A DNA stretch of 25,614 bases from CAZBUB01 sp964494985 (GTDB lineage: Bacteria > Desulfobacterota > Desulfovibrionia > Desulfovibrionales > Desulfothermaceae). The stretch is taken from the NCBI GenBank assembly GCA_964494985.1, contig CAZBUB010000034.1:1-25614 (forward strand). Reading direction: 5' to 3'. The notes beneath the pieces are model-generated. The model had not been told where the DNA came from and ran no database searches. It was given only the letters and a program-made list of their open reading frames with translations. Below are positions 15,261 to 24,122 of this stretch, piece after piece (within the stretch, counting starts at the first letter, position 1; each line of letters starts with the position of its first letter). The position numbers were made by a program, and so were the translations under genes.

Positions 15261-17168
15261 CTATCCGATGCCGATGTCCTGGGTCAGGTCCATGCGCATC
15301 TTGCCCTGGGCTATCCTGATCCGCTTGAAGGCCTCCTTCAGGGCCTGGCGCTCGATTTGGGTCAGAATTTTGGGCATGATCATGTTGTCTGGGGGCTGGC
15401 GCTCCTCCACCAAAAGGTGGGCCTGATGGCTGAGACGCATGTGCATCAGGAAGCTGTAGGCATGGGCCAGCTCTTCATAATCCTGCTTGTTCAGAGCCCC
15501 TTGCAGATGGATTTCTTCCAGCCGCTCCAGGGTGTTGGTTGATTCAATTCTGTTCTGCAGGGCATAGATGCGGGCAAAGTCCACAATGAGCCGCATGGGG
15601 CTCTTGATATCCAGATAGATTTTTTTGCCCTGTTTGCTTTGCAAAACCAGATTACCGAAAAAATCCAACGGAGGCTTGAAGTGTAGGGCGTTCTCGGCAA
15701 AGTGGCGGTAGAAACCCACCCAGCCGGACAGGGTCTGGAACAGGGATGCCCGCAATTCCTGGATGATCTGTTCCTGGCCGTAGCCACGCCTGAAGTCAAA
15801 GAAGATGCTGGAGTGCAGCAGGGCTTCGGGCTCTGCCTCATGGATCCACTCATGGAAATACTGTTTCCAGACCCTAAGAGGCTGACACCATTTGGGGTTT
15901 TGGGCCATGATCCCGAACTCGCAGTAGGAATATCCAGCCTGGTCTAGCCAGGCACAGACCTTCTCTCCTAGTTGTAAAAAGTATTTTTGCACCTCTTGCT
16001 CCTGCTCCTGGGGCACGTCCCTGAAGACTATGGCGTTGTCCTGGTCTGTCTTCAGAGTCTGCTCCTTGCGGCCCTCGCTGCCCATGATCATGAAGGCAAA
16101 CCCCACCGGTGGCTCATCCATCTCCTGCAGGGCAAAGCGGATGATCTTCTTCAAAATGACATCCGAGATCTCGGTGATGATCCGGTTTAGGTGGTCTGCC
16201 CTGGCCCCGCTATCTATTAAGGACTTTATCAAACCTGGCAGCTGTCTTTGCCTGGCCCTTAGCTCCTGTACGCTGTCTGCCAACTGGATCTCCCGCATCA
16301 GGTATACCGGGGATCTGCCCTGGGCCAGGATCAGGTCCTGTTCCGTGGCGATGCCTAAAAGGTTCTGGGAGTTGTCTGTCACAGCCAAGTGCTTGATGTC
16401 GTGTTTCATCATCAGCATGATGGCTTCGAAGATCTGGGATTCAGCCGGCATAGTGATTAAAGGGCCGGAGGCAACGTCCCGGACAGGTTTGTGCACAGAA
16501 TAGGCCTGGGCCACCACTTTGCGGCGCAGGTCATGGTCAGTGAGCAGGCCGATGCTTTTGCCTTCCTGGTCCATGACCACCGCGGAGCTGCGCTTTTTGC
16601 TGGTCATCAGCTGGGCTGCTTCCTGGATGCTCATGTCCTCCTGGCAGGAGGCATAATCCCTGGAGAATATATTCTGCAAAGTGAGGTTCAGAAAGCCGGG
16701 ATTGGCTGGGTCCTCAGTCTTGGCGCTCTGGGCTATGAAGTGCACATAGGACTTTTGCAGCATCTTCTGGCTGAATTGCTCCGTGAAGAAGCTGGTGAAA
16801 GCCGGGTATTGGGCACAAAGATCCAGGAAACGATCCTTAGGCAGGCAGTAGAAGGTGCTGTCCTCCAGGGTGCGCACAGTACGGATGGAAACGCCCTTGT
16901 TGAACAGGATGGACAGGCCGCCATAGATGCTCTTTTCCTCAAGGAAACCCAGCATGGATTTGTCGTCCCCTTCCTGAATGTATTGCTCCAGCCTGCCCTC
17001 CAGGAGGAGATAGACATAGTTCAGGATGGTCTTGTTCTGCACAAACAGGACCATGTCCCGGTAGTGGTGGGATTTGCTGAGTTCCAGGGCAACCTTTTGC
17101 AGTTCCTGTTCCGGGAGCGCATCAAAAGGGTGGATCTGGGAGAGGAACTCTTCCAGCTGGGAGGTCAT
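15261..17168 (-). CDS. cNMP-binding/CBS/DUF294 nucleotidyltransferase-like signalling protein
   Basis: A 635-residue cytoplasmic protein. Residues ~10-140 form a cyclic-nucleotide-binding-like domain (YLLLEGRLEQYIQEG, EKSIYGGLSILFN). Residues ~165-290 are a CBS pair (SSAVVMDQEGKSIGLLTDHD and IKHLAVTDNSQNLLGIATEQD). Residues ~300-480 are the DUF294 putative nucleotidyltransferase, with GSEGRKEQTLKTDQD near 362-376 holding the DxD metal site. The rest is the DUF294 C-terminal helical domain. The family is expected to sense nucleotides and perhaps modify a partner, as GlnD does, but no substrate is proven. Relatives often sit beside acs/actP genes; here it faces the acs unit tail to tail and trails tmcDCB and a GalT-like gene. 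AAGGAGAGCTT precedes the ATG. Confidence 0.9.
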   Translation of the reverse strand: MTSQLEEFLSQIHPFDALPEQELQKVALELSKSHHYRDMVLFVQNKTILNYVYLLLEGRLEQYIQEGDDKSMLGFLEEKSIYGGLSILFNKGVSIRTVRTLEDSTFYCLPKDRFLDLCAQYPAFTSFFTEQFSQKMLQKSYVHFIAQSAKTEDPANPGFLNLTLQNIFSRDYASCQEDMSIQEAAQLMTSKKRSSAVVMDQEGKSIGLLTDHDLRRKVVAQAYSVHKPVRDVASGPLITMPAESQIFEAIMLMMKHDIKHLAVTDNSQNLLGIATEQDLILAQGRSPVYLMREIQLADSVQELRARQRQLPGLIKSLIDSGARADHLNRIITEISDVILKKIIRFALQEMDEPPVGFAFMIMGSEGRKEQTLKTDQDNAIVFRDVPQEQEQEVQKYFLQLGEKVCAWLDQAGYSYCEFGIMAQNPKWCQPLRVWKQYFHEWIHEAEPEALLHSSIFFDFRRGYGQEQIIQELRASLFQTLSGWVGFYRHFAENALHFKPPLDFFGNLVLQSKQGKKIYLDIKSPMRLIVDFARIYALQNRIESTNTLERLEEIHLQGALNKQDYEELAHAYSFLMHMRLSHQAHLLVEERQPPDNMIMPKILTQIERQALKEAFKRIRIAQGKMRMDLTQDIGIG

Positions 17169-17218
17169 AAGCTCTCCTTGTGCTCAGGGGTATAAGGCCT
17201 CCGGCCTGGAAGCGGATC

Positions 17219-18277
17219 TTAGTTGCCTGGAAAGCCCTTCTGCATCCACTGGGCCAAATCCTCAGGCCTGTTCAAAATGAGCTCATTTTGCAACAGCTTT
17301 TGGAAGAAGTAGTCATCAGTGCGATGATGGGCATGCACATTCTGCCGGTTCACCAGGCGCATCATGCAGCAGAAATGCGGGCTGTCCTGACCCAGGGGGG
17401 CACTGAAACAAGAAAAATTGAAGGTGGATAGGCGCATGCTGTGCCAGACCTGCAGGACATGACTCAAGCCCTGGGCCAGATCCTGGGTATCCTGCTCATC
17501 CCACTGCAAAAAGCTCTGCTTTCGGGGCCAGACAACCTGGATCTCATTGTAGCCTATGGGCGCAAAGGCAGTCAGCCAGTAGGAGTTGCCGATCTGGCCT
17601 ATCCAGCGCTTGCCCAATCTCTTCTCCTCCTGCAGCAGGTCCTCCCAGTAGCAGGACTGGTTATTTTGCAGATATTCCTGGCTCTTATCCAAAAGCAGCT
17701 GATGCTGGGTGCTGGGAGTGGGGCTATTTAATATTTGGAAATGGGGATGCACCAGGCTGGCCCCGGCAGGGAACAGGTAGTTGGCGTTCATGGTGGCGTA
17801 GCGCATGCTGGGATCATAGGCATAGCACTTGCGCAAAAAATCCAGGGCCACTTGGAAGCCATCAGCCAACAGCTCCGGGGGCAAATCATCCAGCTTGCGC
17901 AGGTGCTTATCCCCCAGGCGGATCACGCTGTGGTAAGCGCCTATGGGGAAGAGGTTGGGGAATAATGCTGCCTGGCCCTGCTGCAGTCTGCCCTGGGGCA
18001 AAAACTCCTCAGGATAGGCAGGGGTCTTCTGCTGCCAGTTTTCGCCACACAGGAAACAGCTTTCCTGGGTCTCCTGCCCGCGTTGCTCCAGATACTCATA
18101 GTCTGTGTCCGGAAACAGGATTTGAGCCTTGCCCTCCAGCCCGGTGTTGAGCAGGCTTTGATGCTTGGTCAGGGGGTCGGTGCGCACCTCCAGGCTTTGC
18201 CTGGTAAGCTGCATATCCTGCATGGGATTGTGGAATACAGATTCCTGCTTTTGGACCTCAAACTGGATTTTGGCCAT
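17219..18277 (-). CDS. HIT/GalT-superfamily protein (DUF4922-like)
   Basis: A 352-residue protein. It carries CFLCGENW (~residues 72-79), like the zinc-binding Cys pair of galactose-1-phosphate uridylyltransferase, and SLVHPHFQI (~174-182), like the HPHxQ catalytic motif of the HIT/GalT superfamily. A late HAHHRTDDYFF is also notable. Its real substrate is unknown; nucleotidyl transfer or dinucleotide cleavage is plausible. The start is at 18277, because AAGGAG sits five bases or so before that ATG; an ATG 15 bp earlier lies in front of the ribosome site. It is 41 bp from tmcB and 50 bp from the DUF294 gene, all on one strand, so probably one transcript. A function in sulfate respiration is only suggested by position. 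Confidence 0.75.
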   Translation of the reverse strand: MAKIQFEVQKQESVFHNPMQDMQLTRQSLEVRTDPLTKHQSLLNTGLEGKAQILFPDTDYEYLEQRGQETQESCFLCGENWQQKTPAYPEEFLPQGRLQQGQAALFPNLFPIGAYHSVIRLGDKHLRKLDDLPPELLADGFQVALDFLRKCYAYDPSMRYATMNANYLFPAGASLVHPHFQILNSPTPSTQHQLLLDKSQEYLQNNQSCYWEDLLQEEKRLGKRWIGQIGNSYWLTAFAPIGYNEIQVVWPRKQSFLQWDEQDTQDLAQGLSHVLQVWHSMRLSTFNFSCFSAPLGQDSPHFCCMMRLVNRQNVHAHHRTDDYFFQKLLQNELILNRPEDLAQWMQKGFPGN

Positions 18278-18318
18278 AAGCTCTCCTTGCATCTGGCTTT
18301 TTATGGGCTCAGTTTTGA

Positions 18319-19656
18319 TTATTCTTCAATGACTCCTGGTTTTTCTATGCACTGGTTCAGGATATCCATTAGAAAATGGATCTCTGTGCCCAACTCGTAC
18401 TGCTTGACTATATCCTCCAGGCCGCTGTGGCAGTTGTGGCAGGGAGCAATCACTGTTTCTGCCTCTGTGGCCTTGATCTGTTCCGCCTTGACTTGGTTGC
18501 CCTTGATGCGCACTTCCTTGAAGGGCGGTCCGCAGTTGATGACCCCGCCTCCTGCTGCGCAGCAGAAGTTGTGCTCCCGGTTGGGGTGCATCTCCCGCAC
18601 ATCGCTGCAGCACATGTGTACCACATCCCGCAGCTTCTCGTGCAGGCCCCTGCCCCGGATGATGTTGCAGGGGTCGTGGATGGTAACCGGCTTGGGATAT
18701 TTCTTCGCTATCTTGATTTTGCCCTGCTGCAGGAGATCCCAGTAGAAATGAATGGCGTGCTGCACTGGTATAGGGTAAAATTTCCAGCCCAGCTGCCTAT
18801 TGCCCACATCATAAATGGAGCGAAAGGCGTGACCGCACTCACCCATGACGATCTTCTTGACTTTCAGGCGCAGGGCGGTATCAAAGTGCTTCTTCTTGAT
18901 CCTGGCAGTCAAGGAATCGTCCCGGATATACATGGTCATATCGCTGTTGTCCCAGCCTGGTGTGGCAGGCATGGTCCAGCTCACCCCGGCCAGATTCATT
19001 ATCATGGCTGCTTGATTGATGAGCTGGGGCTGGAACTTGGGCTCAGGCCCGATCACCGAGTACATGATATCCGCACCTTCCTGTTCCAAAGGGATCCGGG
19101 CTGTGGGCAGCTCGTCCCTGAGCTCCTCCTCCTGCCACTGCAGGGTGTCAATCCATTCGTCGTCTTTGACCCACATCTGGTTGGTAGTTACGGCATGGCT
19201 ATTCACAGTATCCTGGATATACTGGGGCACCAGGCCCAGCAGAAAGCAGATCCTGCGCACCACTAGCATCATATAGGCAGTATCAATGCCCAAGGGGCAG
19301 TACATCGCGCAGCGTTTGCAGAGATTGCATTCGGTGAAGGCTATTCTGGCCGCCCTTTCCATGAACTCCGGGCTGACCTGGCCTTTTTTGTCCACCATTT
19401 CCCAGATGGTCTGCTTGGCCTTGCCCACAGGGGAGTAGGTAGGGTCCATATCATGGGAAACGCAGTAGTGGCAGGCATAGGCGCACATGCCGCATCTGAC
19501 GCAGGCCTTGCGATAGGCCATCAGCCTGGAGCCCACCTCAGAGCTCAGGACGTCCTGGATTACAGTCTGGATTCTGTCCTGGGTCAGGTTGGCCACTGCT
19601 GCTTGCAGGGCTTTGTCCTTGACTTGTCTTTCAGGTGCTGACCAGGAGGATTGCAT
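18319..19656 (-). CDS. tmcB: TmcB, HdrD-like iron-sulfur subunit of the Tmc complex
   Basis: A 445-residue cytoplasmic-side subunit. Two 4Fe-4S motifs are clear: C52-x2-C55-x2-C58-x3-C62 and C110-x2-C113-x2-C116-x3-C120-P. The C-terminal half holds a CCG-type catalytic cluster region as in heterodisulfide reductase HdrD and DsrK: HDPCN (C330), FCCAAGGG (C365, C366) and PCHNCHSG (C406, C409). In Desulfovibrio, Tmc moves electrons between periplasmic cytochrome c3 and the cytoplasm, supporting sulfate reduction. It follows tmcC by 57 bp; AAGGAG precedes the ATG. DsrK is the main alternative, but the neighbours tmcC and tmcD settle it. Confidence 0.88.
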   Translation of the reverse strand: MQSSWSAPERQVKDKALQAAVANLTQDRIQTVIQDVLSSEVGSRLMAYRKACVRCGMCAYACHYCVSHDMDPTYSPVGKAKQTIWEMVDKKGQVSPEFMERAARIAFTECNLCKRCAMYCPLGIDTAYMMLVVRRICFLLGLVPQYIQDTVNSHAVTTNQMWVKDDEWIDTLQWQEEELRDELPTARIPLEQEGADIMYSVIGPEPKFQPQLINQAAMIMNLAGVSWTMPATPGWDNSDMTMYIRDDSLTARIKKKHFDTALRLKVKKIVMGECGHAFRSIYDVGNRQLGWKFYPIPVQHAIHFYWDLLQQGKIKIAKKYPKPVTIHDPCNIIRGRGLHEKLRDVVHMCCSDVREMHPNREHNFCCAAGGGVINCGPPFKEVRIKGNQVKAEQIKATEAETVIAPCHNCHSGLEDIVKQYELGTEIHFLMDILNQCIEKPGVIEE

Positions 19657-19713
19657 ATTGTTCTCCTTGAGTGGCTTAACGTAGGTTCAGCTGTGTTGAA
19701 GGATTGCTTGTGG

Positions 19714-20373
19714 CTACCAGTCCCTGGCCTTTCTGATGCTCCCGAATTCCGAGCCGATATAGCCTCGCAGGATAGGTCCGTAAAAGGCATGGGCCAGTCT
19801 GGTAAAGGGCAGGCAGGCCAGCAGGACCTCAGCGCTTAGCACATGCAGGACAATTATGCTTGGATAGTGCAAAATCTGATGATAGGCTAGAAACCCGGTA
19901 AGGAAAGTCACAAATACGATCACCAGCACCAGCCAGTCCTGCAGAGAGGTCACAAATCTCACTGTGGGCAGCAGGAGCCTGCGCAGGGCGAAGTAAACGC
20001 AGCACAGAAGCACCAGCACGGTCATGGTGTCTGCCACAGCATTGGGCAGGCTCCAGTAGCTAATCCCCCAGCTCAGCTGCCACATAATCACATGGGCGCT
20101 TAAAAAGATGGGCACCAGGATCAGACAGATGTGGAAAACAAAGGTCACCACGGTCAATAAGGGATCCTTTTGCCAGCTGGCAGTGCCAAAGGGCAAAAGC
20201 CAGTGACCAAAAGAGCGCAAGGAGTATTTCAGGCTGAAATAGCGAATGACATCTGGATCCTTATTTTGAGATAGATAATAGAAATGGATCAGCTTGCCAA
20301 TAATGCCCAGGATGAATATCGCAAAGGCCAACCAGGCCAAGGGACCAGTGACGAATGAATAGACCGCGTGCAT
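19714..20373 (-). CDS. tmcC: TmcC, membrane cytochrome b subunit
   Basis: A 219-residue membrane protein with five predicted helices (~8-30, 72-93, 113-131, 145-165, 173-195). Histidines H30, H57, H81, H94, H165, H177 and H195 lie in or near them and can serve as haem b ligands, as in the NarI/DsrM cytochrome b family. It would carry electrons across the membrane between the periplasmic cytochrome and TmcB. AAGGAGGTCAA before the ATG gives a strong start. It begins 13 bp after tmcD and is followed by tmcB. Confidence 0.87.
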   Translation of the reverse strand: MHAVYSFVTGPLAWLAFAIFILGIIGKLIHFYYLSQNKDPDVIRYFSLKYSLRSFGHWLLPFGTASWQKDPLLTVVTFVFHICLILVPIFLSAHVIMWQLSWGISYWSLPNAVADTMTVLVLLCCVYFALRRLLLPTVRFVTSLQDWLVLVIVFVTFLTGFLAYHQILHYPSIIVLHVLSAEVLLACLPFTRLAHAFYGPILRGYIGSEFGSIRKARDW

Positions 20374-20386
20374 TTGACCTCCTTAA

Positions 20387-21676
20387 CTATTTGAAATCGT
20401 CTAAGTCCGCCACAATGCGCAGATACTTGTCCCCTTGCCTGGCCCGGATCAGAATTTTTCGGCCATCAGGGCTGAAGACAGGGTCCCAGAGCATGGAGAA
20501 CTGCCTGGGATAGGCTCTGTTGTCCAGAAGCAAAGTATACTTGCCCTGGCTCTCTGCCCTCAGGGCCAGATGCTGGCCATCCTGGCTGAAAACAGGCTGG
20601 AAAATCCTGTCCCACCAGCCTTCCCAGGGCTGATCATCTACCACGACCTGCCATTGCTGCAGACCCAGCTGGGGGTCCTGCTCCATGTTTTCCCAGCCGG
20701 ATCTGCCTATAGCAGCTGCCCGTTCTCCCTGGGGACTGAGGGTTAGATCTGTGAGCACCGGATAGGTGTGCTTCCAGGGTTTGTCGTTTTGGACCACAGA
20801 GAACTGACCAAACTCAGGGGCAGCGATGGCAGCGATGTTCCTGCCCTGGCTGCAGATCTTTTGCTGCCAGAGCTGTAGGAATCTGCCCTCCCAGACAATC
20901 TCTTCGTCCTGGGCCAGGGACCAGCCAGAAGGGGTCTTGACCGGAGCCAGGACCTGGCCGGTGACCGGGTTGAAGCAGGGATCCCAGGCCATGTTGAAAG
21001 TCTGCTCCCAAGGCTGGGAGTCCACAGCTATACTGTATTCCTGGCGGTTTAAGCGTACCACTGCAGCCGTACGCTCTCCCTGGGCATCAATAACTGGATC
21101 CCAGACATTGAGAAAACTCTTGTCCCAGGTTTGGCCATTTAGGGCCACGGAAAAGATTCCCTGGGCAAAACCCTCAATATCTCCCTCATCCAGACTTGCC
21201 GTTTGCACAACACAGGCTGCACCCCGGCCGTTTTCGCTTAAGGTAAATCCGGTTGCGTTGACAAATTGGTGCTCCCAGGCCTCACCATTCATGGCCATGG
21301 CATAGGCCCCTTCTTTTTTTATTGCAGCAGTGATCACGCCGCCGTCCTGGCTAAATCTTGTATCCCAGATGTACTCGTACTCTTCTGGCCAGGCCTGATC
21401 CTGGACGCGCAAAGTCCAGGAACCCATGGAGGAGGTCAGTACAGTGAGTCTGCCGTCAGGGCTATACCTGGCAAACCAGGCGTTATCAACGCTTTCGCTC
21501 CAGGGGGCAGTATTCTGCAGGATATTGAACTCACCTTCGCCCATGTAGACTATGCTGCCTACCTCTTCTCCATCCGGACTAAAACATGTTTCCGCACACC
21601 ACTGTACTTCCTGGGGCCACTGTCCGCGGTCCAGAATTTCCTTTTCTCCTGTGCTCCAATCCCAACTCTCCTGCAT
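20387..21676 (-). CDS. tmcD: TmcD, tryptophan-rich beta-propeller-like subunit
   Basis: A 429-residue protein with repeated blocks of about 45-50 residues of the form (D/N)xxxW-xxxF-xxxWDPxFSxxG. Clear copies include WDTRFSQDGG, WDPVIDAQGE, WDPCFNPVTG and WDPVFSPDGR. I count 24 tryptophans. This pattern suggests a WD40/TolB-type propeller and matches TmcD, the Trp-rich Tmc subunit of unknown role. There is no signal peptide, so it is probably cytoplasmic. AAGGAG lies before the ATG. It is the first gene of this minus-strand unit, whereas in Desulfovibrio tmcD comes last. Confidence 0.8.
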   Translation of the reverse strand: MQESWDWSTGEKEILDRGQWPQEVQWCAETCFSPDGEEVGSIVYMGEGEFNILQNTAPWSESVDNAWFARYSPDGRLTVLTSSMGSWTLRVQDQAWPEEYEYIWDTRFSQDGGVITAAIKKEGAYAMAMNGEAWEHQFVNATGFTLSENGRGAACVVQTASLDEGDIEGFAQGIFSVALNGQTWDKSFLNVWDPVIDAQGERTAAVVRLNRQEYSIAVDSQPWEQTFNMAWDPCFNPVTGQVLAPVKTPSGWSLAQDEEIVWEGRFLQLWQQKICSQGRNIAAIAAPEFGQFSVVQNDKPWKHTYPVLTDLTLSPQGERAAAIGRSGWENMEQDPQLGLQQWQVVVDDQPWEGWWDRIFQPVFSQDGQHLALRAESQGKYTLLLDNRAYPRQFSMLWDPVFSPDGRKILIRARQGDKYLRIVADLDDFK

Positions 21677-22160
21677 AAGCTGCTCCTTATTGCAGACTCT
21701 GTCTTGGTCGTGGCAAGTTGTTTTCAGGCCGGGTATTGCAAATAATTGCTAGGCCAGTGCATATTGTTTTGTGACATTGTCAGGAAATCTTTTATCAGGG
21801 GCTTAACCCTGACCCGGTAACCAACAGCACATTGCTTTTTCATGTCCGGCTATGCCAGATTCAGCGTATGAAGGTTGTGGGCAAAAGATCAAATCTTTGC
21901 TTTATAAACCCAAAAATAAGGGCTGTTGTCATTGGTGTCAAAGGAACTCTGAAAGCTTTATAGCACATATTATATCCGGAGTCAGCAAAAATTCATTTCC
22001 GAGTTTTGGGCTCTGGTTTTATTCTCCAGGACCTGATATTGGCCCAGGGCAAGGAGCAGCATCTCTCCAAAAGCAGGCGCAGATCATGTCAGCATCTCTT
22101 GGAGAGTTCCAAGCAAGCTTTCCCATGATAATGGGTCCCAGGTAAAGATCAAAGCACCTA
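21677..22160. other. 484-bp intergenic region upstream of tmcD
   Basis: The gap lies between the antiporter stop and tmcD, both on the minus strand, and must hold the promoter of tmcDCB. I see no gene: no CXXCH haem motif in any frame, so tmcA is not here. Inverted repeats are present at 21795-21812 (TCAGGG/CCCTGA) and 22063-22106 (CTCTCCAA/TTGGAGAG). A palindrome at 21767-21787 is listed separately. Confidence 0.6.
21767..21787 (-). promoter_or_regulatory. Candidate operator palindrome upstream of tmcDCB
   Basis: The core TGACATTGTCA (21772-21782) is a perfect palindrome with one central base. Flanking TTT and AAA at 21767-21769 and 21785-21787 extend the symmetry, giving 8 of 10 matching pairs over 21 bp. 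It lies about 90-110 bp before the tmcD ATG. Its size and shape suit a dimeric CRP/FNR-family regulator, but the half-site does not let me name one. Confidence 0.3.
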
Positions 22161-23936
22161 TTAAGAAGCGAGCGCCTCTTCTTGGTGCAGGACCAGGCAA
22201 AAGACTTGTCCCTGAGGCTTGTTTTTCGGGGTACAGATGCGCAGGCCTTGTTCCTTGGTTATCTCTAACAGAGGCAAGATATGTTCCTGTTGGGCCTGCT
22301 GGGGCTCCAGTATCTGAAAGCTGGTTTTAGCCTCTTCCATCAGCTCCAATATCCTGCTTAAGGTCAGCTTATGGCTGAAAGCTGTCTGTACCCAGTACAG
22401 GCTCTCCACTTTGATGGGCAGATCCTGTTCCCTGCCCTGTAAAGTATAGACATTTTTCTCTCCCAAATGCAGGGCTGCCTTTTGGCAAATCAGCTGATTC
22501 AAGGGATCATCCTTGGTTAGAATCAGCATGCGCTTAAAGCCTTCTTCTGTGGCCTGATCATAAATATTATCGTCTAAAATATCTGTGCAGATCGAGCTTA
22601 CTGCTTTTTCCTGGAGCATGGAACAGATATTCGGGGAAGTATCCAAAAAAGTAATGTTCACATAGTCTTGGGCAAAGGTGGAAATTCCCAAACTGAGGGG
22701 GTTGTAGCCCACAAACAGGATCCCATTTTTACTAGGGGGGTTCAATACCTGGAGCATCCTGGCCAAGGGCCTGCCCAAGAGACTGGAAAAAGCTCCTGTA
22801 AACAAGATGAGCACAAAAATGCTGTTTAATAAAAGGGCCACTTCGTGCTCTCTACCAGAAATGCCCAGGGCAGCGTAGGAGGCAGTGCCCAAAGCCACGA
22901 TGCCTTTAGGCCCGATCAAGCCCATGAACCATCTTTCCTTTTTGTCCGGGCAAACCCCTAACAGGCAGAATTTCACCGCCAAGGGTCTTAGCACAAACTG
23001 CACTGCAAATACCATCGCCAATATCTGCAGCCAGTGATCCTGGACCTGCAAAGGATTGGTATAGGCGGAGAGCAGCACGAATAAGGTGCCAATAAACAGC
23101 ACCGAGAGCTGGTCCTTGAAGTGCAGGATATCAGAGAAAAAGCGATCTCCTGACCTTTTGTTCCTAGAGATATAAAATCCTGCTACAGCTACGGCTAAGG
23201 GGCCGGAAGAGAGCATAATTTGATGCGAGGTGTAGAAGATAGCCAACGCCCCGGCAAAGGCGACAATCCCTGGCATCCCCCTGGCATCCAGCTTAAAGGC
23301 CCAGGGCAGGAGCATCCGTTGCAGTAAGAATCCCCCCAAAAGACCAATCAGCGTTCCATCCAGAATGGTCAGGAGGAAGATCCCCACCAGCTCCAGAATA
23401 TTTTTGCCTTGGCCCAAGAGCAAAAACTCCAGGGCCAGGGCACTGAGCAATACTCCTGCCACATCTCCCCAGATGGATTCCCAGTGCAGCAGGGTTTCCA
23501 GTCTGTGCCTTAGCTCCACGCTTTTGAGCAATGGGCCGATCACTGTAGGCCCGGAAATGACAATAATGGTTCCAAACAGGACAGCCATGTCCCAGGACAG
23601 GCCCAGCAAGTGATGACTAAGGAGCGCGCCGCCCACTGCGGTGATAGGGATACTGAGCAAGAGCACATTCAGGATAGCTGCAGGGGCTTTTTGGAAACTG
23701 CGTAGGCTTAGGGAAAGACCGCCCTCAAAGAGGATGATGGCCACTCCGACCTCTACCAGGATCAAAAGTCCGTGGTCCAGACTATGAGGGAGGACGAGGC
23801 CAAGACCCAGGGGGCCGAAGATTATTCCAGCCAGGAGATAGAAGAGGATGGCCGGGATCTTGAATTGCCTGGAGATCAGATAGCAGGCTACGCCAAGGAC
23901 CACTGCCAGGGTAATGGTTTGGTAAGCTTCTTGCAT
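22161..23936 (-). CDS. NhaP/Kef-like cation:proton antiporter with C-terminal Rossmann-like domain
   Basis: A 591-residue protein. Residues 1-~385 form about 12-13 membrane segments of a cation:proton antiporter, with VGVAIILFEGGLSLSLRSF, SGPTVIGPLLKSVELRHR and HWESIWGDVAGVLLSALALE, the last holding the ion-site aspartate (the Asn/Asp pair of relatives is Gly-Asp here). Residues ~400-510 resemble a TrkA-N/RCK domain, but the nucleotide loop reads VGYNPLSLG instead of GxGxxG, so nucleotide binding is doubtful. It would exchange Na+ or K+ for H+. The start has no clear ribosome site. It follows the GAF gene by 186 bp on the same strand. Confidence 0.85.
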   Translation of the reverse strand: MQEAYQTITLAVVLGVACYLISRQFKIPAILFYLLAGIIFGPLGLGLVLPHSLDHGLLILVEVGVAIILFEGGLSLSLRSFQKAPAAILNVLLLSIPITAVGGALLSHHLLGLSWDMAVLFGTIIVISGPTVIGPLLKSVELRHRLETLLHWESIWGDVAGVLLSALALEFLLLGQGKNILELVGIFLLTILDGTLIGLLGGFLLQRMLLPWAFKLDARGMPGIVAFAGALAIFYTSHQIMLSSGPLAVAVAGFYISRNKRSGDRFFSDILHFKDQLSVLFIGTLFVLLSAYTNPLQVQDHWLQILAMVFAVQFVLRPLAVKFCLLGVCPDKKERWFMGLIGPKGIVALGTASYAALGISGREHEVALLLNSIFVLILFTGAFSSLLGRPLARMLQVLNPPSKNGILFVGYNPLSLGISTFAQDYVNITFLDTSPNICSMLQEKAVSSICTDILDDNIYDQATEEGFKRMLILTKDDPLNQLICQKAALHLGEKNVYTLQGREQDLPIKVESLYWVQTAFSHKLTLSRILELMEEAKTSFQILEPQQAQQEHILPLLEITKEQGLRICTPKNKPQGQVFCLVLHQEEALAS

Positions 23937-24122
23937 AAAGACTGGTATGACTCAAATGGGGTTGGTCAAATTAAAATCAAAATAACAGGCAATATCAACG
24001 AAATGCAAGCAAAAAACAAGGCAGAGCGCGGCCCTGACTGCTCCTGTGATTTGCTCGCGCAGGTAAGGCCGGCTCTCCCTCCAGGCTGGGCTGTCGCAGG
24101 AAAATCTTAATTAAGGGTTGGG

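Noticed and set aside
18376..19266. 296-codon open frame on the plus strand opposite tmcB
   Set aside because: It is the antisense shadow of an intact HdrD-like gene with all cysteine motifs; the shadow protein has no recognisable domain. The same applies to long antisense frames at 2023-2787, 6834-7508 and 11766-12707.
21852..22145. Cys-containing plus-strand frame upstream of tmcD, considered as a lost tmcA or small cytochrome
   Set aside because: No CXXCH motif, wrong strand for the operon, no ribosome site and no family resemblance.
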